Shown piece after piece: positions 1-6,484 of a DNA stretch of 22,720 bases. The stretch comes from Treponema sp. (GTDB lineage: Bacteria > Spirochaetota > Spirochaetia > Treponematales > Treponemataceae), in NCBI GenBank assembly GCA_016297415.1, contig JAEDGQ010000023.1, forward strand, positions 1 to 22,720, read 5' to 3'. Within the stretch, counting starts at the first letter, position 1. Every line of letters starts with the position of its first letter. Position numbers and translations under genes: made by a program. A model generated the notes under the pieces. It worked only from the letters and a program-made list of their open reading frames with translations. It had not been told where the DNA came from and ran no database searches.

Positions 1-103
1 TCCTGTAATAATGTCTTGAACAAACACCATTATAGTTGATTTTATGGGGCTTTTCATTTGTTGCACTTAGATTGTAAATTCATCTTTTTAAATGATTCTC
101 TGT

Positions 104-109
104 TATAAT
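104..109 (+). promoter_or_regulatory. -10 box of ankyrin lipoprotein gene
   Basis: A perfect TATAAT ends six bases before the ATG at 116, so a normal sigma-70 start site would fall on the A of the start codon. No Shine-Dalgarno sequence precedes the ATG. The -35 region (about 81-86, CATCTT) is poor, so this rests on the -10 and its spacing. Confidence 0.5.
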
Positions 110-115
110 AAAAAA

Positions 116-769
116 ATGAAAATTGTAAAAAAAGTTTGTTTCGGCCTTATGCTTTTAATGCTTGCCGGATGTGAAAAGAAAATTAATAGTGCTGATTTTA
201 TTGCAGAAAACAATGGAAACCAGATTGTTTTTCTGGCAGTGCAGACTAATAATATTAAACTTCTGCAGGATGTTATTAACGAAGGTTTTGATGTTAATGA
301 AAGTGTCAGAACTGTTCAGCCATTAATGTGGGCCTGCCGTACAGGAAACCTTGAACAGATAAAAATTCTTCTTGATGCAGGTGCAGATGTAAATGCTTTA
401 AGTTCTGAAGGTATGACTCCTCTTGATTATGCCTGTCTTTCTGAAAATGGAGAAGCCGTAAAACTTTTGATAGCTGCTGGCGGGGATCCTGATCATGTTA
501 CTGAAGAAGGGAATATGACTCCCCTTATTTCTGCAACAGTTCTTGAAAATACAGATGTTGTAAAAGCTCTTGTTGAAAATGGTGCAAAAGTGAACTGGCA
601 GGATGATAACGGAGATACAGCCCTTATGTATGCTGTTTACAACTTTTCTTATAAATCTGCAAAGATTCTGATTGATGCCGGTGCTGATCCTTATCTGGCA
701 AACAGGGAAGGGTATACTCCTGCTGAAAGTGCTGATGAAAAAATGAAAAAAATCTTTCTTAAAAAATAA
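116..769 (+). CDS. Ankyrin-repeat lipoprotein
   Basis: A 217-residue protein with an N-terminal lipoprotein signal peptide (lipobox LAGC, lipidated Cys at residue 19) followed by about five ankyrin repeats filling the rest. Repeat signatures such as LLDAGADVNA, GMTPLDYA, NGDTALMYA and ILIDAGADP are visible. Ankyrin repeats mediate protein-protein contacts and have no catalytic role, so the ligand is unknown. The lipobox predicts export and anchoring to an envelope membrane on the periplasmic or surface side. The ATG at 116 is preferred over an in-frame ATG at 92 because it places a short basic stretch directly before the hydrophobic core and fits the TATAAT at 104-109. The gene is convergent with the pectate lyase gene and ends one base before a poly-A/inverted-repeat element. 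Identification of the fold is firm; function is unknown. Confidence 0.88.
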   Translation: MKIVKKVCFGLMLLMLAGCEKKINSADFIAENNGNQIVFLAVQTNNIKLLQDVINEGFDVNESVRTVQPLMWACRTGNLEQIKILLDAGADVNALSSEGMTPLDYACLSENGEAVKLLIAAGGDPDHVTEEGNMTPLISATVLENTDVVKALVENGAKVNWQDDNGDTALMYAVYNFSYKSAKILIDAGADPYLANREGYTPAESADEKMKKIFLKK

Positions 770-770
770 A

Positions 771-927
771 AAAAAGAGGGGGCTGTCCAATAAGTTCAAC
801 TTGCGGTGGTTGAGCTTGTCGAAACCACCATATTTAGTGTAGCAGTCATTTCGACAGGTGGTTCCTGAGCCTGTCGAAGGGCTCAATGAGCGCTACACTC
901 ATTACTTTTTGGACATCCCCTCTTTTT
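771..927. mobile_element. MITE-like inverted-repeat element, probable bidirectional terminator
   Basis: The ends are imperfect terminal inverted repeats: 771-795 reads AAAAAGAGGGG then CTGTCCAATAAGT, and 904-927 in reverse complement reads AAAAAGAGGGG then ATGTCCAAAAAGT. Nested inside are GGTGGTT (805-811) with AACCACC (823-829), AGTGTAGC (836-843) with GCTACACT (892-899), and TTCGACAGG (850-858) with CCTGTCGAA (870-878). There is no coding capacity. Ends of the GGG-CTGTCC type are common in IS elements (family knowledge), so a non-autonomous IS derivative is plausible. Lying between two convergent genes, with CCCCTC plus a U-tract on both strands, it should terminate both. Confidence 0.7.
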
Positions 928-946
928 AGCAGCAATATTTTATAGT

Positions 947-1858
947 TTATTTATCAGCTACACCGTTGATGCGGTACCACTGTTTGTGTTTGTTGTTGTA
1001 TGAAGAACAGTTTGTTATGCTCATGCGTGCTGTGTTACCGTTACCATCGAAACCTGATCCCAGGTTGTTGTAAGCTTTACAGCCTGAAAGGTAGTGTGTT
1101 ACGTTCTTGTATTTTGAACCGAGTTTGAAGCCGTTTCCGTCACCGTTTGGTGTTGTCTGGTTAGAAGAGTTTACATAACCATTGTATTTAGCTTCGCAGT
1201 TTACAAAGTATACTGAGTATGGCTGAGAGTAGAGGTCCCATCCGTCATCTGAGTTGTAAGCAGCGATACAGCCTTCGAACTTGTTGTTTTTACCAGCTGA
1301 AAGTTTACATGCATAACCGTCTGCGTTTTCACCGCCGTTTGCTTTGTCCCAGTTGTAGTATGATTCACATTTGTAGATGTAGTTGTCGTGTGAAGAGTTG
1401 TAAATCTGGAGTCCTGAGTCACCGTTGTTAAGAGTTTTTACATAGTATACATAGTTGTATCCACCTGACTGGAATACGATACCACAGTCCGGAGCATTTT
1501 TGATTGTCATGTTGCAGATATTCCACCATGAACCGTTTACTTTGATACCCCAGCCTGAGCTCATGCGTGAACAGTCGATTGTTTTACCGCAGCCATTGAA
1601 ATTGATTTTTGAGCTTGAGTTTCCGCTTCGGAGAAGCTGAAGCTGGCTTGTAAGAGTGATGTTTGCACTCAGGTTGATTGTGTCACCAGGATTTGCTTTT
1701 GCTACAGCGTTTTTAAGTGCGCTTTCGGTTGAAACGTTGTATGTAACGCCACGCGCTGAAGAAGATCCTTCTCCGTCTGCTGTGATTGCAGAGCAGGAAA
1801 CCATTAATGCTGCAATTGATGCAAGTGCAGCTGCTTTAACTAACACTGATACTTTCAT
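947..1858 (-). CDS. Pectate lyase family 9-like beta-helix lipoprotein
   Basis: A 303-residue protein with a signal peptide and a relaxed lipobox (MVSC, Cys22) followed by a right-handed parallel beta-helix rich in Asn/Gly/Tyr turns. Polysaccharide lyase family 9 motifs are present: NADGYACKL, NSDDGWDLYS and GDGNGFKLG. By alignment from memory with Dickeya Pel9A, the Ca-binding aspartates correspond to D180, D204, D205 and D208, with matching spacing, and the catalytic base to K245. The expected activity is beta-elimination of polygalacturonate outside the cell. At about 300 residues it is a minimal catalytic domain without a binding module. The start at 1858 is preceded by GTGAGGT, a good ribosome binding site. 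It is a single-gene unit, convergent with the ankyrin gene. Lipidation rather than plain secretion is inferred. Confidence 0.87.
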   Translation of the reverse strand: MKVSVLVKAAALASIAALMVSCSAITADGEGSSSARGVTYNVSTESALKNAVAKANPGDTINLSANITLTSQLQLLRSGNSSSKINFNGCGKTIDCSRMSSGWGIKVNGSWWNICNMTIKNAPDCGIVFQSGGYNYVYYVKTLNNGDSGLQIYNSSHDNYIYKCESYYNWDKANGGENADGYACKLSAGKNNKFEGCIAAYNSDDGWDLYSQPYSVYFVNCEAKYNGYVNSSNQTTPNGDGNGFKLGSKYKNVTHYLSGCKAYNNLGSGFDGNGNTARMSITNCSSYNNKHKQWYRINGVADK

Positions 1859-2186
1859 AAATGTACCTCACTTTTTTTATAACTCTCCCTTCCGGTAATT
1901 CTATTATCTGTATAAATGTTATAAAAAGATTGGATAATTCCGACTTCGTTTTAAAACAATCAGTATTATTTAGCAAATTTTATAAAAATACCTCACAAAA
2001 TATAATTCCATAACGGGAAAAATCTATTTTATGTAAAATGCCGATGTCAGAATTTATAAAACAACTTATAAATAATGTATAAAAATAATATATTTTAGAA
2101 AAATATTTAAAATATTTTTGAAAACCGGTAAAAAATATGAATAAAAAAGTTAAAAATATTGATTTTTATAAAAATTACATTAAAAA
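1859..2186. other. AT-rich intergenic region upstream of pectate lyase
   Basis: About 330 bases without a convincing gene. It is very AT-rich, with many TATAAT-like words on both strands, so the pectate lyase promoter cannot be chosen with confidence. A near-palindromic AAAATATT-TAA-AATATTTT lies around 2097-2118. The ribosome-site word GTGAGGTA (minus strand, near 1872) recurs on the minus strand near 1996. A short ORF from 2137 runs into the GC-rich island and is not convincing. Confidence 0.5.
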
Positions 2187-2304
2187 AGCGTCAGGGGGCG
2201 GAAGGGCGGCGGAGCCGTTGCCGGAGCGAAGTGGAGGTAATGAAGCGCATTGCGCGGAACCCTGCAGCACCCGGCCCCGAAGCTTTGCTTCGGGGAGACG
2301 CCCG
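2187..2304 (+). repeat. GC-rich intergenic island A
   Basis: An abrupt GC-rich block in an AT-rich surrounding. It shares ordered words with the island at 12144-12249: GTTGCC, a GAAG word, GGTAATG (2236-2242), GCGGAACC (2254-2261), a strong hairpin, then CGCCCG (2299-2304). The hairpin at 2275-2295 is CCCCGAAGC / GCTTCGGGG with a TTT loop. It ends just upstream of the mnmG promoter and may insulate it. It looks like a non-coding interspersed repeat; transposition is not shown. Confidence 0.6.
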
Positions 2305-2319
2305 AATGAATTCCTTTAA

Positions 2320-2348
2320 TTGTAAGAGAATCAGGAATTTTATATAAT
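2320..2348 (+). promoter_or_regulatory. Sigma-70 promoter of mnmG (predicted leaderless)
   Basis: TTGTAA (2320-2325), a 17-bp spacer, then a perfect TATAAT (2343-2348). The -10 ends six bases before the ATG at 2355, so transcription should begin on the start codon. No Shine-Dalgarno sequence is present between. Confidence 0.8.
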
Positions 2349-2354
2349 CTTAGT

Positions 2355-4409
2355 ATGGCTTTTTACGATTCATACGACGTTGCTGTAATTGGCGGCGGCC
2401 ATGCCGGAACAGAGGCTTGCCTTGCCTGCGCCCGCATGGGACTTAAAACCCTTCTTGTTACTCAGACTATTGATTCAATTGCAAGAATGAGCTGTAACCC
2501 TTCTATTGGCGGTGTTGCCAAGGGAAATATTGTAAGGGAAATTGATGCCCTTGGCGGTGAAATGGGTAAACTTATTGATAAATCCATGATCCAGTTCCGT
2601 ATGCTCAATAAAAGCCGGGGCCCTGCAGTACAGTCGCCTCGTTCTCAGGCTGATAAGATTTTGTATTCTTCTCTGGCCAGACAGACTATTGAAACTACTC
2701 CAAATCTTTACACTTTAATGGATACTGTAGTTGATATTCTTACAACTGCCAGTGATACAAGCCTGCCTCCTGACAGCGATACTTCTGCTGAAAAGGGAAC
2801 AATTCCAGGGGAGTTCCGTTCACAGCTTTTAAGTGAAGCTGCAAAATCCGGAAAAAGACAGAAGATTACAGCAGTCGTAACTGAAAGAGGCCGTATTATT
2901 CCTGTACGCTCTGTTGTTCTTACTACTGGAACTTTTCTTGGTGGCCGTATTTTTATTGGTGAATATGATGCTCCATGCGGTCGTATCGGGGAAGCTGGTG
3001 CCTTTGGTCTTACTCATTCCCTTAATCGTCTTGGTTTTACTACAGGCCGTTTAAAGACTGGAACTCCTCCACGAATCCTGCGCCACACTGTGGATTTTAG
3101 TCAGGCTGAACTTCAAAATGGAGATGAAGAAGTTATTCCCTTCAGCTTTGAAACTGAAGCTGTGGACAGACCTATGGTTCCATGCCATCTGGTATATACT
3201 AACGAAGAAACTCATAAAATCATTCGGGAAAATATTGGCCGGTCACCTCTTTATTCAGGTAAAATCAGTGGTATTGGTCCCCGTTATTGTCCTTCCATCG
3301 AAGATAAGGTAATGCGTTTTGCAGAAAGAGAGCGTCATCAGCTTTTTGTTGAACCTGAATCTCTGCAGACTGATGAAATCTACATCAACGGACTTTCTTC
3401 AAGTCTGCCTGAAGAAGTACAGGATGCCTTCCTTCGTACAATTCCAGGATTTGAAAAATGTACTGTAAGCCGTCCTGGTTATGCTGTTGAATACGATTAT
3501 GTTGAACCGACTCAGCTGTATCCATCCCTTGAAACTAAAAGAGTTGCAGGACTTTTTGATGCAGGACAGATAAACGGAACTTCCGGTTATGAAGAAGCTG
3601 CAGGGCAGGGGCTTGTGGCTGGTATTAATGCCGGTCTTTATGCCCGCGCTCATCAGAAGCTTTGTGGTCCCCTTTGCAGTCCTTCCGGTGGAATGGGACA
3701 GACTCCTGTCAGTGGTGAAAAGGGCCGCTTCCAGAATAAACCAGGCATGACTGAAGATGAAATTAAGGCTTTTGCTGAGATTTCTGGAAGAGAAGCCTGT
3801 GCCATTAACTCTGCCCTTCAGAAGGCGCAGACTGATGCCGGTTATGAAAAATTTGCTGCCATTCCTGAATGGGAGCCGCTGATTATTGGCCGTGATGAAG
3901 GTTATATCGGTGTTCTTATTGATGACCTTGTAACTCTGGGAACTAAAGAACCTTACCGTATGTTTACTGCCCGTGCCGAATATCGCCTTAAGCTTCGTCA
4001 CGATACTGCTGACCGTCGTTTAAGCGAAAAAGCTTTTAAGGTTGGCTTGAAGTCTGAGGCTCAGATTAATGCAACAAGAGCAAAATATGCGCTTATTGAT
4101 GAAGCTGTTGCGCTGCTTTTGAAAAAGAAAGATGCTGAAAACCCGGGTTATCCAGATGCCCTATGGACTGTTGCCCAGGAAGACTTTAAATACAAGTATT
4201 ACATTGAAAAACAGGATGCCCGTGTTGCAAAAATGCACAAAATGGAAAACAGAAAGATTCCGGCAGATTTTGACTATGGTGCAATTCCTGCATTAAGTTC
4301 TGAAAGCCGCATGAAGCTGGAAAAAGTCAGACCTCTTACTCTTGGTCAGGCAAGCCGTATCTCAGGAATCCGAAACTCTGATATTATGCTGCTTATGGTT
4401 TATCTGTAA
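2355..4409 (+). CDS. mnmG: tRNA uridine-5-carboxymethylaminomethyl modification enzyme MnmG
   Basis: A 684-residue FAD protein that, with MnmE, installs cmnm5 at wobble U34 of tRNAs in the cytoplasm. It shows the dinucleotide-binding GGGHAGTE (13-20), SCNPSIGG with catalytic Cys47, RYCPSIEDK with Cys312, the FAD-binding FDAGQINGTSGYEEAAGQG region (401-419), YIGVLIDDLVT (517-527), and a C-terminal RISGI/MLL tail. Usual MnmG length is about 620-650. The extra length sits in two places: about residues 131-168 (Ser/Asp/Thr-rich), and about 433-505, inside the normally short link between GINA and the RDE-YIGVLIDDL motif. Everything else is standard, so the protein is probably active. It is monocistronic by layout, with its own strong promoter and a downstream terminator at 4435-4486. 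Confidence 0.96.
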   Translation: MAFYDSYDVAVIGGGHAGTEACLACARMGLKTLLVTQTIDSIARMSCNPSIGGVAKGNIVREIDALGGEMGKLIDKSMIQFRMLNKSRGPAVQSPRSQADKILYSSLARQTIETTPNLYTLMDTVVDILTTASDTSLPPDSDTSAEKGTIPGEFRSQLLSEAAKSGKRQKITAVVTERGRIIPVRSVVLTTGTFLGGRIFIGEYDAPCGRIGEAGAFGLTHSLNRLGFTTGRLKTGTPPRILRHTVDFSQAELQNGDEEVIPFSFETEAVDRPMVPCHLVYTNEETHKIIRENIGRSPLYSGKISGIGPRYCPSIEDKVMRFAERERHQLFVEPESLQTDEIYINGLSSSLPEEVQDAFLRTIPGFEKCTVSRPGYAVEYDYVEPTQLYPSLETKRVAGLFDAGQINGTSGYEEAAGQGLVAGINAGLYARAHQKLCGPLCSPSGGMGQTPVSGEKGRFQNKPGMTEDEIKAFAEISGREACAINSALQKAQTDAGYEKFAAIPEWEPLIIGRDEGYIGVLIDDLVTLGTKEPYRMFTARAEYRLKLRHDTADRRLSEKAFKVGLKSEAQINATRAKYALIDEAVALLLKKKDAENPGYPDALWTVAQEDFKYKYYIEKQDARVAKMHKMENRKIPADFDYGAIPALSSESRMKLEKVRPLTLGQASRISGIRNSDIMLLMVYL

Positions 4410-4434
4410 TTGCCGGTTTGCAGGATTTTTTGAC

Positions 4435-4486
4435 ATGCACTCTTAAAACCTGGTCTGAATGACTGGTTTACAGGGTGCATTTTTTT
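4435..4486 (+). terminator. Rho-independent terminator of mnmG
   Basis: ATGCAC (4435-4440) pairs with GTGCAT (4475-4480), and AAACC (4446-4450) with GGTTT (4465-4469), followed by a T-run at 4480-4486. The T-run lies only on the plus-strand side, so it should terminate mnmG and not the convergent minus-strand gene. Confidence 0.75.
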
Positions 4487-5384
4487 ATGGCTTCATAATT
4501 GAAATCAGTTCATCTGTGGTAAAGATTTTTGTGTTTGCAAGTTCTGCGGCAAACTGACTTATTGATTTGTTAAAAAGGAGAATGCTTTCTGTACCGATTT
4601 TTGCGGAAACACCTGCTTCCAGGAAATTTCTGAGAAAAACTGCTTTTTCGTTAAAGGAACAGACTGTATTTGCTTCGTCTGGATTTGGAGTTATAACTGC
4701 TCCAACCCCGTTTTTTTTCATACAGTTAAGGATTTCTTTGTCTTTTGCAGCATAGTCACCCTGTAGAATTACATCTGGTGAAAAAGTGTACAGAAGATTG
4801 AGAAAATCTGAAGAAGACTTTGCCGCTTCTACATTTATACCTGAGTGCAAGCCGTGATCTTTTGCTTCTTTTATGAAGGCTGCGTATTTTTGAGGAGAGG
4901 CTGTAAGGTTTTTTCCGTAAAGATATACTCCCTTGAAAAAACCGCTTCCAAGCAGCGAAGAACAAAGGGCAATTGAATTTTCGTTCAGAAAGTCTGTGTC
5001 CAAGGCAAGTACTGTATTGATGCGTATTTTGTCAGAATAAGCTTTAAGGGCTTTATCAATTGCTGATACAAAGTTTTCCGGTGTATCACAGGCATTTAAG
5101 AGGGAAAAATTGATTGTTCCGTAGATTTCTGTAATGTTGTCTGCAGAGGCTTCGGAAAGTGAAAGTGAAAGAAGTTTATGAATATCGCCTTCTGAGCCGG
5201 TGCGAATCCGGGTGTATTCTTTTATCTGAGAGCGAAGGTCTTTTTTTACTATTGAACCGTCTTCTGGAAAATCGGGCATATAAAAACCTGCCCATGCAAT
5301 GTATGAAGGGTAACGCATGCCCAGATCCAGATTGTTGTGGAAATCACATTTTGGAATTTTGATAAAATCTGCAACAGAGGTCAT
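4485..5384 (-). CDS. Adenosine deaminase-like protein, predicted pseudoenzyme
   Basis: A 299-residue protein recognisable as an adenosine-deaminase-fold paralogue, but with a degenerate active site. Compared with the intact enzyme just upstream, the HIH zinc motif becomes HNN (H16, N17, N18), HAGE becomes NVEA (184-187), RIGHG becomes ILQGD? more exactly V205-I-L-Q-G209 with Gln208 in place of the His, PTSN becomes PNPD (233-236), and NTDDP becomes IGTES (263-267). Only one metal-ligand His survives, so deamination is unlikely. The frame is intact over 300 codons, which argues against simple decay. It starts 15 bases after the stop of the adenosine deaminase gene and is probably co-transcribed and coupled to it. 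A weak ribosome site (GGACGG) precedes the ATG. A regulatory or ligand-binding role is conceivable but unsupported. Confidence 0.72.
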   Translation of the reverse strand: MTSVADFIKIPKCDFHNNLDLGMRYPSYIAWAGFYMPDFPEDGSIVKKDLRSQIKEYTRIRTGSEGDIHKLLSLSLSEASADNITEIYGTINFSLLNACDTPENFVSAIDKALKAYSDKIRINTVLALDTDFLNENSIALCSSLLGSGFFKGVYLYGKNLTASPQKYAAFIKEAKDHGLHSGINVEAAKSSSDFLNLLYTFSPDVILQGDYAAKDKEILNCMKKNGVGAVITPNPDEANTVCSFNEKAVFLRNFLEAGVSAKIGTESILLFNKSISQFAAELANTKIFTTDELISIMKP

Positions 5385-5399
5385 TCAGAGCCGTCCAGA

Positions 5400-6416
5400 T
5401 TATTTTTTGCAGGCTTTTTCTACGGCTTCAACTGCAGCTTTTTTTTCTTTGTCGCTGAGGAAAGAAGCATTCCAGCTGTTAATGATAACCTGTTTAAGTT
5501 CCTCCTCTGTAAAATCCATGTCTTTGTAAAGGTTGTAGTATTCGTCCAGAAGTTCAACTCCGAAGAAGAGAGGGTCATCTGTATTTAATGTTACCATCAT
5601 TCCTTTGTCAAAGAATGGACGGAACGGATGTTCTGAAAGACTTTGAACATATTTTTTTGTGAATACATTTGATGTTGGTGCTACTTCGAAAGGAATACCT
5701 TTTTCTGCACAGAGAGCCATAAGTTTTTCGTCCTGAATTGCAGAAATTCCATGTCCGATGCGTTCTGCATGACAGATGTTGATGGCATCCCAGATTGATT
5801 CCGGTCCCTGATCTTCACCGGCGTGTGCAACTGCGTGAAGTCCTGCTTTAAGGGCTTTTTCGAATACTGGTCCGAATTCTTTTGAAGGGCCTTTTGATTC
5901 TGCACCGCCAAGACCGATTCCGATGAAACCTTCGAATGGATTTTCCATAAACATTTTAAGGTTGTTTTCTGCGTTTTCCAGACCAAATGTACGGCTTACA
6001 TCCCCAAGAAGCCAGATTGTAATGCCTGTTTCTTTTTTAATCTTTTTAAGATTTTTTTCGAAGTTCTTTGCCATTTCTGCATAAGAAAAACCTTTTTTAA
6101 GGAATGCTGATGGAGCAAAGAATGCTTCGCAGTGTGTTACACCGTTGCGGAGGAGATAGTTTTTAAGGTCTTCGAATACAAGGTCAAAATCCCTTACTTC
6201 TGTAAACAAATCCTGAACCTGAAGGAAGGCTGCAATAAATCCGTTTAAATCAGAGTATGAAAAAAGATCCTGCATAGCTTTGTCGGAAAACTCTGTTCCG
6301 TTCTTTTTGAGGTAAAGCTTTTTGATTGATTCCTTTGAAATTACAGCTTCAATGTGAATGTGAAGTTCTGCTTTTGGAATGTTCCTGTAAATCTCGAAAA
6401 ACTCTGACTTATTCAT
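5400..6416 (-). CDS. add: Adenosine deaminase
   Basis: A 338-residue cytoplasmic metalloenzyme converting adenosine (and probably deoxyadenosine) to inosine in purine salvage. The zinc and catalytic set is complete: HIHIE (His19, His21), HAGED (His198, catalytic Glu201), ERIGHG (His222), APTSN, and NTDDP (Asp280, Asp281). Length fits the family (330-350). HIHIEA replaces the more usual HxHLEG, so a related nucleoside or adenine-type substrate cannot be excluded. The ATG at 6416 has a clear ribosome site (AAGGAAAGGA). It lies 68 bases downstream of the oligopeptidase gene and directly upstream of its degenerate paralogue. A possible -10 (TATAGT, minus strand, about 6460-6455) lies in the gap. 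Confidence 0.9.
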   Translation of the reverse strand: MNKSEFFEIYRNIPKAELHIHIEAVISKESIKKLYLKKNGTEFSDKAMQDLFSYSDLNGFIAAFLQVQDLFTEVRDFDLVFEDLKNYLLRNGVTHCEAFFAPSAFLKKGFSYAEMAKNFEKNLKKIKKETGITIWLLGDVSRTFGLENAENNLKMFMENPFEGFIGIGLGGAESKGPSKEFGPVFEKALKAGLHAVAHAGEDQGPESIWDAINICHAERIGHGISAIQDEKLMALCAEKGIPFEVAPTSNVFTKKYVQSLSEHPFRPFFDKGMMVTLNTDDPLFFGVELLDEYYNLYKDMDFTEEELKQVIINSWNASFLSDKEKKAAVEAVEKACKK

Positions 6417-6484
6417 ATGTCCTTTCCTTAAAAACGCATCTCTTAAAAAGATACACTATATCAGTACTAAGGTTCGGCAGGAAA

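Noticed and set aside
1..31. Possible start of a minus-strand gene (ATG GTG TTT...) running off the left edge, with TATAAT overlapping the ATG
   Set aside because: Only about ten codons are visible, with no ribosome site, and the TATAAT overlaps the ATG, which is incompatible with it being the -10 for that start.
398..886. Long antisense ORF across the ankyrin gene and the inverted-repeat element
   Set aside because: Shadow of the ankyrin gene; Phe/Ile/Cys-rich composition, no ribosome site, and it crosses the inverted-repeat element.
2137..2319. A 60-codon ORF beginning MNKKVKNIDFYKNYIKK
   Set aside because: It has no convincing ribosome site and runs straight into the GC-rich island, giving Arg/Gly/Pro-rich low-quality protein. 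Most likely chance.
3399..4001. 200-codon antisense ORF inside mnmG
   Set aside because: Antisense shadow of mnmG, which has all expected motifs in its own frame.
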